In this document: positions 1-5,503 of the stretch, in pieces | Position numbering within the stretch: position 1 is the first letter of the stretch | Layout of the letters: every line of letters begins with the position of its first letter | Source: Acetobacteraceae bacterium | GTDB lineage: Bacteria > Pseudomonadota > Alphaproteobacteria > Acetobacterales > Acetobacteraceae | DNA: 7,562 bases | Reading direction: 5' to 3' | NCBI GenBank assembly: GCA_003164305.1 | Contig: PLSZ01000429.1 | Location: 1-7,562 of the forward strand | Position numbers and translations under genes: made by a program | The notes under the pieces: generated by a model | What the model saw: only the letters and a program-made list of their open reading frames with translations | What the model was told of the DNA's origin: nothing | The model's database searches: none

Positions 1-1156
1 TGGCCAGTTCCGCCGCGCGGTCCGCCAGCGCCTCGCCCGCCCCAACCAACGGAGCGATCCGCTCGGCCAGATGTCGTAACCGCTCGACCCGCTGGCCCTG
101 GGTGCCGAGTTTGGCGTGATAGGTGACGTGGTCCAGCGACGGCACCCGGCTTTCCAGCGGCGCCTTGCGGTCGAGGTCCCAGAAGTGCCGCGCGTCGGAG
201 AACCGGGCGCGCAGCACACGTTCGTTGCCCGCGACGATGGCCGCGCCGCCGTCGTCCGCCTCGATATTGGCGGCGAAGACGAACCAGGGCGCCGCTTTTC
301 CATCCGGGGTACGGGAGGCGAAGTAGCGCTGGTTGACGCGCATGGAAACCTGCATGACTTCGGGCGGCAGGTCCATGTGCTCGGCGGCGACGCGGCCGGC
401 CAGAACGACCGGCCATTCCACCAGGCCGGCGACTTCGTCCAGCAGGCCGGGATCATCGACGATGATGACCGACCTCTCCGCCGCGATGCAAGCGAGCCCC
501 TTGGCGATGACTGTCTTGCGGTCCGCCGCATCGACCAGCACGCGATGTTCGCACAATTTGGCGGCCCAATCGGCGGCGGAGGTGACGGGGAAGGCGCCCG
601 GAGCGTGGAAGCGGTGGCCCTCGGTCAGGTCGCCCGACGCCAGGCCGTGTCCGTCATCGGCGCCGTCGCGCAGGTCGAAGGGTACGACAGCGCCATCCAG
701 CAGGCAGACGATGCGGCGTAATGGGCGAACCCAGGTGAAGGAACTGGTGCCGCCCCAGCGCATGGATTTGAGCCACGGGAAGCGGCGCAATACGCCTGGC
801 ATCGCGCTGGCGATCAACTCCGGTGCGGGAACGGCGTCGGCGCGCTTCTCCAGCACCCAGTAATCGCCTTCCTGACGCAGTTGCTCCCGTGAGGCTCCGT
901 GCTTGCGGAGGAAGCCTTGCAGCGCCTGCTCGGGCGCGTTGGCGCGAGGGCCGCGTTCGGTGGATCCGGCGGCGGCGACTCGGTCCGCGATTTCCGCGGC
1001 CAGGGCGATGCGGCGCGGGCCGTACCAGGTGCGGACATTGGTGGGCGACAGGCCGGCCAGGGCTTCGGCGACCAGACGGGCGAGATCCTCGGCCGCGCGC
1101 GGCTGCATGCGGGCGGGGATTTCTTCGCTGAAGAGTTCGAGGAAGAGCTCGGCCAT
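1..1156 (-). CDS. glyS: Glycyl-tRNA synthetase beta subunit (partial, C-terminus beyond window)
   Basis: Beta subunit of the bacterial alpha2beta2 glycyl-tRNA synthetase. In this family it carries tRNA-binding functions and works with GlyQ to attach glycine to tRNA-Gly in the cytosol. The reading frame runs off the left edge, leaving 385 residues of a protein that is usually about 690. The start at 1156 gives the typical opening MAELFLELFSEEIPARM. Further family landmarks follow: SMRWG at residues 131-135 followed by a WVRP segment, LVEWP around 245-249, VNQRYF at 274-279 and an LRARFSDARHFW block ending at about 326. The frame has no internal stop. The start lies 2 nt after the stop of the 64-aa gene and the Shine-Dalgarno sequence is weak (GGAAA about 10 nt upstream), so translation is probably coupled to the genes before it. 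The C-terminal anticodon-binding part is not visible. Identification is firm. Confidence 0.97.
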   Translation of the reverse strand, partial: MAELFLELFSEEIPARMQPRAAEDLARLVAEALAGLSPTNVRTWYGPRRIALAAEIADRVAAAGSTERGPRANAPEQALQGFLRKHGASREQLRQEGDYWVLEKRADAVPAPELIASAMPGVLRRFPWLKSMRWGGTSSFTWVRPLRRIVCLLDGAVVPFDLRDGADDGHGLASGDLTEGHRFHAPGAFPVTSAADWAAKLCEHRVLVDAADRKTVIAKGLACIAAERSVIIVDDPGLLDEVAGLVEWPVVLAGRVAAEHMDLPPEVMQVSMRVNQRYFASRTPDGKAAPWFVFAANIEADDGGAAIVAGNERVLRARFSDARHFWDLDRKAPLESRVPSLDHVTYHAKLGTQGQRVERLRHLAERIAPLVGAGEALADRAAELA

Positions 1157-1158
1157 GG

Positions 1159-1353
1159 TCAGGGTTTCCAAGCCGGTTCGATGTCAGTCTGGGAGAAGTC
1201 GCCAGGCTCTCCCGGAAAGCCATTCTCGTCGTATAGATCGCTCAGATCGGAGCTGGCAGGCCCTGTCATATGGTCGCGGATCTCCCTGCCCATCGCCAGC
1301 ATTCGTTCGACCTCAGCCTCGACGTCGCGTGCAGGCCTGGTCTTGCCGGTCAT
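1159..1353 (-). CDS. Small 64-aa protein of unknown function between glyQ and glyS
   Basis: I do not recognise a family for this protein. It begins at an ATG at 1351-1353 that overlaps the glyQ stop codon (ATGA), and its TGA lies 2 nt before the glyS start, so it fills the gap between the two synthetase subunit genes exactly. The N-terminal half ([20 protein letters not shown]...) is charged and likely helical. The C-terminal half is acidic, with [18 protein letters not shown], and ends in PAWKP. It has no signal peptide, membrane segment or cysteine. The overlap on one side and near-abutment on the other, in a co-directional operon, are the main evidence that it is translated. The frame also stays open upstream inside glyQ, but that extension is an out-of-frame shadow. 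A role in synthetase assembly or dosage is only a guess; it could also be a neutral linker gene. Confidence 0.75.
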   Translation of the reverse strand: MTGKTRPARDVEAEVERMLAMGREIRDHMTGPASSDLSDLYDENGFPGEPGDFSQTDIEPAWKP

Positions 1354-2225
1354 CCCACATCCCCCGCGACCCATGCTTCGCAACACGCCTTCGCCAATGT
1401 CCGCACCCGGCCGATATAGCTCGCCCGTTCGGTCACGCTGATGACCCCGCGCGCGTCCAGCAGGTTGAACAAATGGCTCGCCTTGATGCACTGGTCGTAG
1501 GCCGGCAGCGCCAGATCGTGCTTCAGCAGTGAGGCGCACTCCGCCTCGGCGTCGGCGAAGTGGCGGGTCAGCAGCGCGGTGTCGGCGTATTCGAAGTTGT
1601 AGGCGCTGTATTCGCGCTCGGCGCGCAGGAAGACGTCGCCATATTTGACGGTGGAGCCGTTGCCCGGCGCGTTGAAATCGAGGTCGAACACGTTCTCCTT
1701 GTCCTGGACGTACATGGTCAGGCGTTCCAGGCCATAGGTCATCTCGAAGCTCGGCAGCACGACCGGAATGCCGCCAACCTGCTGGAAATAGGTGAACTGG
1801 CCGACTTCCATGCCGTCGCACCAGACCTCCCACCCCAGGCCCCAGGCGCCCAGGGTCGGACTTTCCCAGTCGTCCTCCACGAAGCGAAAATCGTGGCGCA
1901 GCGGATCGAGCCCGATGTGTCGATAACTCGCCAGCAGCAGGTCCTGCGCATCCGCGGGGGAGGGCTTCATGATCACCTGATACTGGTAATAATGCTGTAG
2001 CCGGTTGGGGTTTTCGCCATACCGCCCATCCGTCGGCCGGCGCGAGGGCTGCACATAGGCGGCGGCCCATGGCTTCGGGCCCAGAGCGCGTAGCGTGGTC
2101 GCGGGGTGGAACGTTCCGGCGCCCATCTCCACGTCGTACGGCTGCAGGATGACGCACCCCTGCCGCGACCAGAAGGAGTGGAGCCGCAGGATCAGGTCCT
2201 GGAAGGAAAGCGGGCGGTCGGTCAT
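1350..2225 (-). CDS. glyQ: Glycyl-tRNA synthetase alpha subunit
   Basis: Catalytic alpha subunit of the heterotetrameric glycyl-tRNA synthetase, a class II enzyme that forms glycyl-adenylate and, with GlyS, charges tRNA-Gly. At 291 residues it has the normal family length. Clear signatures are [13 protein letters not shown] near the start, [22 protein letters not shown] at about 23-44, the ALGPKPW and [19 protein letters not shown] blocks, the [11 protein letters not shown] segment, [16 protein letters not shown] in the core, and [21 protein letters not shown] near the C-terminus. The ATG at 2225 places the conserved N-terminus correctly. No strong Shine-Dalgarno precedes it, and the reading frame ahead of it ends in a TGA overlapping this ATG. 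The stop overlaps the start of the 64-aa gene, so the gene heads a three-gene operon with glyS. No missing or unusual key residues are apparent. Confidence 0.98.
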   Translation of the reverse strand: MTDRPLSFQDLILRLHSFWSRQGCVILQPYDVEMGAGTFHPATTLRALGPKPWAAAYVQPSRRPTDGRYGENPNRLQHYYQYQVIMKPSPADAQDLLLASYRHIGLDPLRHDFRFVEDDWESPTLGAWGLGWEVWCDGMEVGQFTYFQQVGGIPVVLPSFEMTYGLERLTMYVQDKENVFDLDFNAPGNGSTVKYGDVFLRAEREYSAYNFEYADTALLTRHFADAEAECASLLKHDLALPAYDQCIKASHLFNLLDARGVISVTERASYIGRVRTLAKACCEAWVAGDVG

Positions 2226-2344
2226 GCGTGATTTTCAGTTATCTCGATGCGGCGCGGCATAGAGCATCGGACGTCCCCGGGGCAAGGCGCGAAGCTGCAA
2301 CGCGCCGGCAGGATCGGGTAGGCGCGTTCCAGTCGGCTCGCCAT
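2222..2344 (-). CDS. Possible 40-aa upstream ORF in the glyQ leader
   Basis: An ATG at 2342-2344 opens a 40-codon frame, starting [16 protein letters not shown] and ending RIEITENHA. Its TGA overlaps the glyQ ATG in the same ATGA arrangement seen between glyQ and the next gene. It has three cysteines and basic character but resembles nothing I know. Third-position GC, counted by hand, is about 72%, which looks lower than in the neighbouring genes, and no good Shine-Dalgarno is visible. It may be a translated leader coupled to glyQ or simply chance. Confidence 0.2.
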   Translation of the reverse strand: MASRLERAYPILPARCSFAPCPGDVRCSMPRRIEITENHA

Positions 2345-2393
2345 GATCTGGATCAGGACGATCCCGCCCCGTGCCGCGGCGATGGGCTCCCGG
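2226..2393 (-). other. glyQ leader / intergenic region with a small GC hairpin
   Basis: This 168-bp stretch lies between the downstream DUF29 gene and glyQ. It contains a perfect 6-bp inverted repeat, GGCGCG at 2286-2291 and CGCGCC at 2301-2306, around a 9-nt loop. On the minus strand the hairpin is followed by TTGCCCC rather than a run of T, so it is not a convincing intrinsic terminator. I could not find a clear -35/-10 pair for glyQ here. The region probably contains the synthetase promoter, but the sequence does not show it directly. Confidence 0.35.
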
Positions 2394-2867
2394 TCAATCA
2401 GCGGCCTGGGCGGAAAACGCCGCCTCCAGAACCTCGATTGGCGCCGATAGCAACTGGTCGAGCGTGACGGGACAGACAGCGAGTGGATCGGCCGCCGTGT
2501 GCCCGCCATAGCGCGACTGCTCGATTTGCCGGAGGGCGCGTTCGTGGATCTGTTGCAAGTCGATCCGTTGCCGCATGGAGGGCGCGAAGCGCCGATCGGC
2601 ATTGCTCTGAAAGCCGATGATCTCGCTGCGCCAGTTCTGGCCCGCGCTGAGCTCCGGCCAACCACGTAATTCCAGCAGATGCACCAGAATTTCGAGCAAA
2701 TATGAGTGAACCGCGTTGAGCTCCGAGATCCCCACGTCCTCGATCTCCTCGACAACGTGGTCCCAATCGACGTCGTTCACCCGTTCCCCGCGCGCGACGC
2801 GGCGCAAAAGGGCGGCCTGGCGTTCCGACCAGGCAAGGGCGTCACGGTCGTACAGATCGTCCGGCAT
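2394..2867 (-). CDS. DUF29 family protein, copy 1 (downstream copy)
   Basis: Member of the DUF29 family (PF01724), small helical cytosolic proteins of unknown function that are often present in several copies in cyanobacteria and some proteobacteria. The 157 residues match the family layout. An N-terminal YDRDALAWSERQAALLR helix is followed by the acidic DWDHVVEEIEDVG motif at about 34-46, the NAVHSYLLEILVHLLEL helix at 51-67 that leads into a WPE/NWR region, and the C-terminal CPVTLDQLL motif at 132-140. The start MPDDLYDRD is supported by alignment with the paralogue immediately upstream. The two genes are only 18 bp apart, so they are probably co-transcribed. The C-terminal third (from about residue 80) has diverged considerably from the other copy. 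No catalytic residues can be named. Confidence 0.93.
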   Translation of the reverse strand: MPDDLYDRDALAWSERQAALLRRVARGERVNDVDWDHVVEEIEDVGISELNAVHSYLLEILVHLLELRGWPELSAGQNWRSEIIGFQSNADRRFAPSMRQRIDLQQIHERALRQIEQSRYGGHTAADPLAVCPVTLDQLLSAPIEVLEAAFSAQAAD

Positions 2868-3374
2868 CCTGTCAGTATAGGCGTCTTACGCCTGGGCTTC
2901 CACCGATGAGTCGTTGCCTGAAAACGCCGTTTCCAGATCCTCGACCGACGCCGTCAGTAATTGATCGAGCGTGACCGGGCAGGAAGCAAGCGCTGGCAAT
3001 CCGGCATGATCGCCGCGCCTCATGGGGGCAATTTGCCTCTGGGCAAGCTCGTATGTTCTCGGCAAATCGATCCTCTGGCGCATCGATGGCGCGTAACGCG
3101 CGATGGCATCGACCTGAAACGTGGCGAGTTCGTTTCGCCAGTGCTCACGGGCGTCGGAGTCTGGCCAACCATATAATTCCAGAAGATGCGCGAGCATTTG
3201 TCGCAGGTAGGAATGCACAGCGTTCAATTGCGACAGGCCCACGTCCTCGATCTCCTCGACAACGTGATCCCAATCGACTTCGTTCACACGCTCCCCGCGC
3301 GCGACACGGCGTAGCAGTTCGGCCTGGCGTTCCGACCAGGCGAGAGCATCTCGGTCGTACAAATCGTCGTACAT
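2731..3374 (-). repeat. Direct repeat from tandem duplication of the DUF29 gene
   Basis: The 5' coding ends of the two DUF29 genes form a direct repeat, 2731-2867 and 3238-3374, at a constant offset of 507 bp with no indel. A hand count over about 134 aligned positions finds about 17 mismatches, roughly 87% identity. Identity falls away toward the 3' halves. Confidence 0.85.
2886..3374 (-). CDS. DUF29 family protein, copy 2 (upstream copy)
   Basis: Second DUF29 (PF01724) protein, 162 residues from the ATG at 3374. It shares almost the whole N-terminal half with its neighbour: DLYDRDALAWSERQA, VDWDHVVEEIEDVG, LNAVHSYL, and later APSMRQRIDL and CPVTLDQLL. It differs in the middle of the C-terminal half and in a longer polar tail (GNDSSVEAQA). 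An in-frame GTG at 3398 would add eight residues (MPRSRVQP). I prefer the ATG because the paralogue starts at the equivalent position. The only Shine-Dalgarno-like sequence, GGAG at 3388-3391, is 13 nt from this ATG, which is long. The gene is first of the pair in the transcription direction and sits 58 bp after the stop of the PAL-like gene. Confidence 0.93.
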   Translation of the reverse strand: MYDDLYDRDALAWSERQAELLRRVARGERVNEVDWDHVVEEIEDVGLSQLNAVHSYLRQMLAHLLELYGWPDSDAREHWRNELATFQVDAIARYAPSMRQRIDLPRTYELAQRQIAPMRRGDHAGLPALASCPVTLDQLLTASVEDLETAFSGNDSSVEAQA

Positions 3375-3432
3375 GGGTTGGACTCTACTCCGAGGCACCC
3401 CGAGGTTCCAGTGAATCCCCGGCGCGCCGTGC

Positions 3433-4515
3433 TCACGGATGCAGGAGCAGCTTCTGCACCCGCCAGTTCAGCAACTCCGCCACGAACAGGGTGTTCTCCG
3501 ACGGGCAGGCCATTTCGTGGATCCAGCCGAACTCCTTCAACTGCTTGCCCGACCTGCCAAGCACGCCGAGCACCTTGCCGTCCAGGCTGAGCTTATAGAT
3601 CCGGCCTGGAAACGCGTCAGCGCTGTACAGCACCTGGTTCGGTCCGGGCGTGATGCAGATGGCCCAGGGCGAGCCGGGGGCCATGGTTTGGGGGGAGCCC
3701 TCGGGCATGGGGAGAGACGGCTTGTTGCCGATCGCCGGTTTGGCGTTGGGATCGTACGGCACGTCGATGGTGATCGCCCGCAGGAACGTTCCGTTGGTGT
3801 CGAACACCTGGATACGCCGGTTGCCGCGATCCGCGACATAGACGTTGTCGTTCGCGTCGGTCGCGATGCTGTGCGGCGTCATGAATTGCCCAGGCGCTGA
3901 ACCGGGCGTGCCGAAGGAGCCGAGCCACTGACCGTCCGCCGCCACCCGGGCAATCCTCGAATTGATATACCCGTCGCTGATGTAGCCGTTGCCCGCTTTG
4001 TCCCACGCGATATCGGTCACCTGGCGGAACATTCCGTCCACCGGCGGTAACGGCGGCTTCGGGTGTTTCAACGGCTCCGTGCTTTCGTCCGAGGCTTCCT
4101 GCTTGCGGCCGAACACCATCGTCACACGACCGGACGGGTCGAATCGGACGACCTGGTCGGAGCCTTTGTCGGTGACCCAGATGTTGTCCCGCTTATCGAC
4201 TTTCACCGAGTGCGCGAACGACCAGGCGTAGAGATTGTGGCCGATCTCGCGCAGGAATTTGCCGGTTTGGTCGAACTCCAGCAGTTGCGCCGCCGCCGCG
4301 CCGTACGCTGGACCTGTCGTGCTGCCGCGAGAAAAGGCGAAGACGTGGCCTTGCGAATTCACCGCGACGCCGGAGACTTCGCCGAGATAAAGATTGGGTG
4401 GCAATTTCAGTGGCTCAGGCACCGAGTCGAACGCGATCTCCGGCACCGTTTGCGCGAGCGCTGGCGCGATCGCCGCGATCAGCATCATCAGCGCGCCACG
4501 CAAGGTGTGCTTCAT
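3433..4515 (-). CDS. Secreted six-bladed beta-propeller, PAL-like (peptidyl-alpha-hydroxyglycine alpha-amidating lyase family)
   Basis: A 360-residue exported protein. The signal peptide spans residues 1-21, with a hydrophobic core LMMLIAAIAPA and likely cleavage after ALA before Q22. The rest is a run of NHL-type repeats (for example VSGVAVNSQGHVFAFSRG, TDIAWDKAGNGYISDGY, HSIATDANDNVYVADRGNRR, IHEMACPSENTLFVAELLN), which predict a six-bladed propeller. From memory of the rat PAL structure and sequence, the key residues align: Arg63 (FSRG), Tyr183 (SDGYINSR) and Arg230 (ADRGNRR) at the catalytic positions, and His102, His215 (TPHS) and His333 (WIHE) at the zinc positions. PAL cleaves peptidyl-alpha-hydroxyglycine to an amide and glyoxylate, but no copper monooxygenase partner domain is present, so the true substrate is unknown. 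A strong GGGAGG lies 5 nt before the ATG. Proline-rich loops at about 140-160 and 253-282 look like insertions. It could instead be a non-enzymatic propeller. Confidence 0.9.
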   Translation of the reverse strand: MKHTLRGALMMLIAAIAPALAQTVPEIAFDSVPEPLKLPPNLYLGEVSGVAVNSQGHVFAFSRGSTTGPAYGAAAAQLLEFDQTGKFLREIGHNLYAWSFAHSVKVDKRDNIWVTDKGSDQVVRFDPSGRVTMVFGRKQEASDESTEPLKHPKPPLPPVDGMFRQVTDIAWDKAGNGYISDGYINSRIARVAADGQWLGSFGTPGSAPGQFMTPHSIATDANDNVYVADRGNRRIQVFDTNGTFLRAITIDVPYDPNAKPAIGNKPSLPMPEGSPQTMAPGSPWAICITPGPNQVLYSADAFPGRIYKLSLDGKVLGVLGRSGKQLKEFGWIHEMACPSENTLFVAELLNWRVQKLLLHP

Positions 4516-4520
4516 CCGGA

Positions 4521-4526
4521 CCTCCC
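4521..4526 (-). promoter_or_regulatory. Ribosome binding site of the PAL-like gene
   Basis: The minus strand reads GGGAGG here, 5 nt before the ATG at 4513-4515. It is the strongest Shine-Dalgarno in the window and fixes the start codon. Confidence 0.65.
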
Positions 4527-4535
4527 ATATCGGGC

Positions 4536-4567
4536 GGTATGGGGCGTCGTCGCTGGCGGCGTGTCAA
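4536..4567 (-). promoter_or_regulatory. Candidate sigma70-type promoter for the PAL-like gene
   Basis: The minus strand carries a perfect TTGACA -35 box at 4562-4567, in the 90-bp gap between two divergent genes. The best matching -10 is poor (CATACC at 4536-4541, spacing 20; CCCCAT at spacing 17). Transcription would begin only a short distance before the GGGAGG ribosome site. This is suggestive, not proven. Confidence 0.3.
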
Positions 4568-4594
4568 TGTTGGGGGCATGATCGGCGCTCTGGC

Positions 4595-4600
4595 GAGGGA
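4595..4600 (+). promoter_or_regulatory. Ribosome binding site deciding the start of the small secreted protein
   Basis: GAGGGA lies 2 nt before an ATG at 4603 and 5 nt before a second ATG at 4606. The spacing favours 4606 as the start codon. Confidence 0.5.
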
Positions 4601-4605
4601 TCATG

Positions 4606-5010
4606 ATGCGGTTTGGCGTTGTTTTGCTGTGTGTCGGCTGGACGTCGCTGGCGAGCGCGCAGACGCCGGCCGGACAGGGGCTCGCTGATGCCGCGACGTT
4701 CGGCGCGGTCGCCACGCTGGCTTCGTTGTGCGGCTTGCGGGACGAGGCGTGGTCGGCCGATTTGCGCCGGGCCGCGAAACAAACGGCGACGGGCAGCGCG
4801 GCGACGGACGATGCCGGACTGGCGCGCGCGCCCGGAAGCGATCAGGCGGGCGCCGCGTTAGGGTATGGGGACATGGAAGCGCTGGAGGATTTCGCCGCCG
4901 ATACGCCGGAGGTCACCTGCGCGGCGTTGCGGAACAATCCGGCTCTGCGACGGGCGGATAAGGCGGTCGATGCGTTTCGCCGGCGGCGGGACGGCAAGCC
5001 GGTTGGGTAA
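4606..5010 (+). CDS. Small secreted protein of unknown function
   Basis: The only plus-strand gene in the window, 134 residues from the ATG at 4606 (135 from 4603). The N-terminus is a classic signal peptide, MRFGVVLLCVGWTSLASA, with likely cleavage after ASA at residue 18 before QTPAG, so the mature protein is predicted to be periplasmic, about 116 residues. Features of the mature chain are CGLRDEAWSADLRRA around 42-56, an alanine-rich middle, and a C-terminal CAALRNNPALRRADKAVDAF segment that is probably helical and basic at the end. Two cysteines, Cys42 and Cys105, could form a disulfide. I do not recognise the family. It is divergent from the PAL-like gene and ends only 7 bp from the stop of the convergent DUF2269 gene. 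Third-position base use fits a real gene. The opposite frames here are shadows. Confidence 0.8.
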   Translation: MRFGVVLLCVGWTSLASAQTPAGQGLADAATFGAVATLASLCGLRDEAWSADLRRAAKQTATGSAATDDAGLARAPGSDQAGAALGYGDMEALEDFAADTPEVTCAALRNNPALRRADKAVDAFRRRRDGKPVG

Positions 5011-5017
5011 GTGCGCG

Positions 5018-5503
5018 TCACGGCCACGGGATACCGAATTGAGGTCGCGACGCCATCAGCCAGACGATCGCCAGCACAGCGAGAAACGCCGGGACGCCAC
5101 ACGCGAACCAGCAACGATACAGCCGGAAATATGTGGCTGGCAGCGCCTGCCCGTCGCGCGCCGCGGTCGTCGCCAGGTCGCGCATCCGATGCTGTATCCA
5201 AACGACCGGCAACCAGAACAATCCCGTCACGATGTAGAGCGTCACCGACAGCACGATCCAGCCCTCGGTCAACGGCCAGCCGATCGCGCGCGCCAGCAAG
5301 GCCCCCGTGATCGGTTGCAGCACCACGGCGGAGGCGGTGAAAACCCAGTCGGCGACGACAACCGTCGCCGCGGTGTGCGCGATCAATCGGGCGTCTCGCG
5401 TCCGATGCGCCATCACCATGAAGAACGCGATGCCTGCCCCGGTGCCCAGAAGCACCGTCGCTCCGATCAGATGCAACCACCGGAGCAAAAGAGGCCATTC
5501 CAT
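5018..5503 (-). CDS. DUF2269 family integral membrane protein
   Basis: A 161-residue inner-membrane protein matching the DUF2269 family (PF10027), whose function is unknown. The opening MEWPLLLRWLHLIGATVLLGTGAGIAFFM is typical of the family, including the early histidine (His11) and the glycine-rich first helix. About four transmembrane helices are visible, near residues 5-31, 45-67, 83-103 and 133-151, with a short basic loop (HRTRD) after the first. The C-terminus ends RPQFGIPWP. The ATG at 5501-5503 shares one base with the TGA of the SDR-DoxX gene (TGATG), strong evidence for translational coupling and for this start. The longer open frame extending upstream to 6376 is a shadow of the SDR gene. 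Its pairing with an SDR-DoxX protein suggests both act at the membrane in one process, but this is inference. Confidence 0.9.
   Translation of the reverse strand: MEWPLLLRWLHLIGATVLLGTGAGIAFFMVMAHRTRDARLIAHTAATVVVADWVFTASAVVLQPITGALLARAIGWPLTEGWIVLSVTLYIVTGLFWLPVVWIQHRMRDLATTAARDGQALPATYFRLYRCWFACGVPAFLAVLAIVWLMASRPQFGIPWP

Noticed and set aside
654..1223. Minus-strand frame spanning the glyS start
   Set aside because: Its translation is arginine/proline-rich noise, while the true glyS frame gives MAELFLELFSEEIPARM and all family blocks.
116..1532. Several plus-strand open frames opposite glyS and glyQ
   Set aside because: High GC leaves long open frames antisense to real genes. Their translations lack motifs, while the minus strand holds clear synthetase subunits.
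1354..2157. Long open frame on the minus strand overlapping glyQ and running into the 64-aa gene
   Set aside because: It lies in a different frame of glyQ, is arginine/glycine-rich and has no family resemblance. Only its last 64 codons, after the ATGA overlap, look like a gene.
3375..3432. Repeated CCTCGG elements between the PAL-like and DUF29 genes as a terminator
   Set aside because: They are direct rather than inverted repeats, form no good stem and are not followed by a T-run.
3439..4581. Plus-strand open frames opposite the PAL-like gene
   Set aside because: No recognisable motifs or ribosome sites. The minus-strand NHL repeats and signal peptide account for the sequence.
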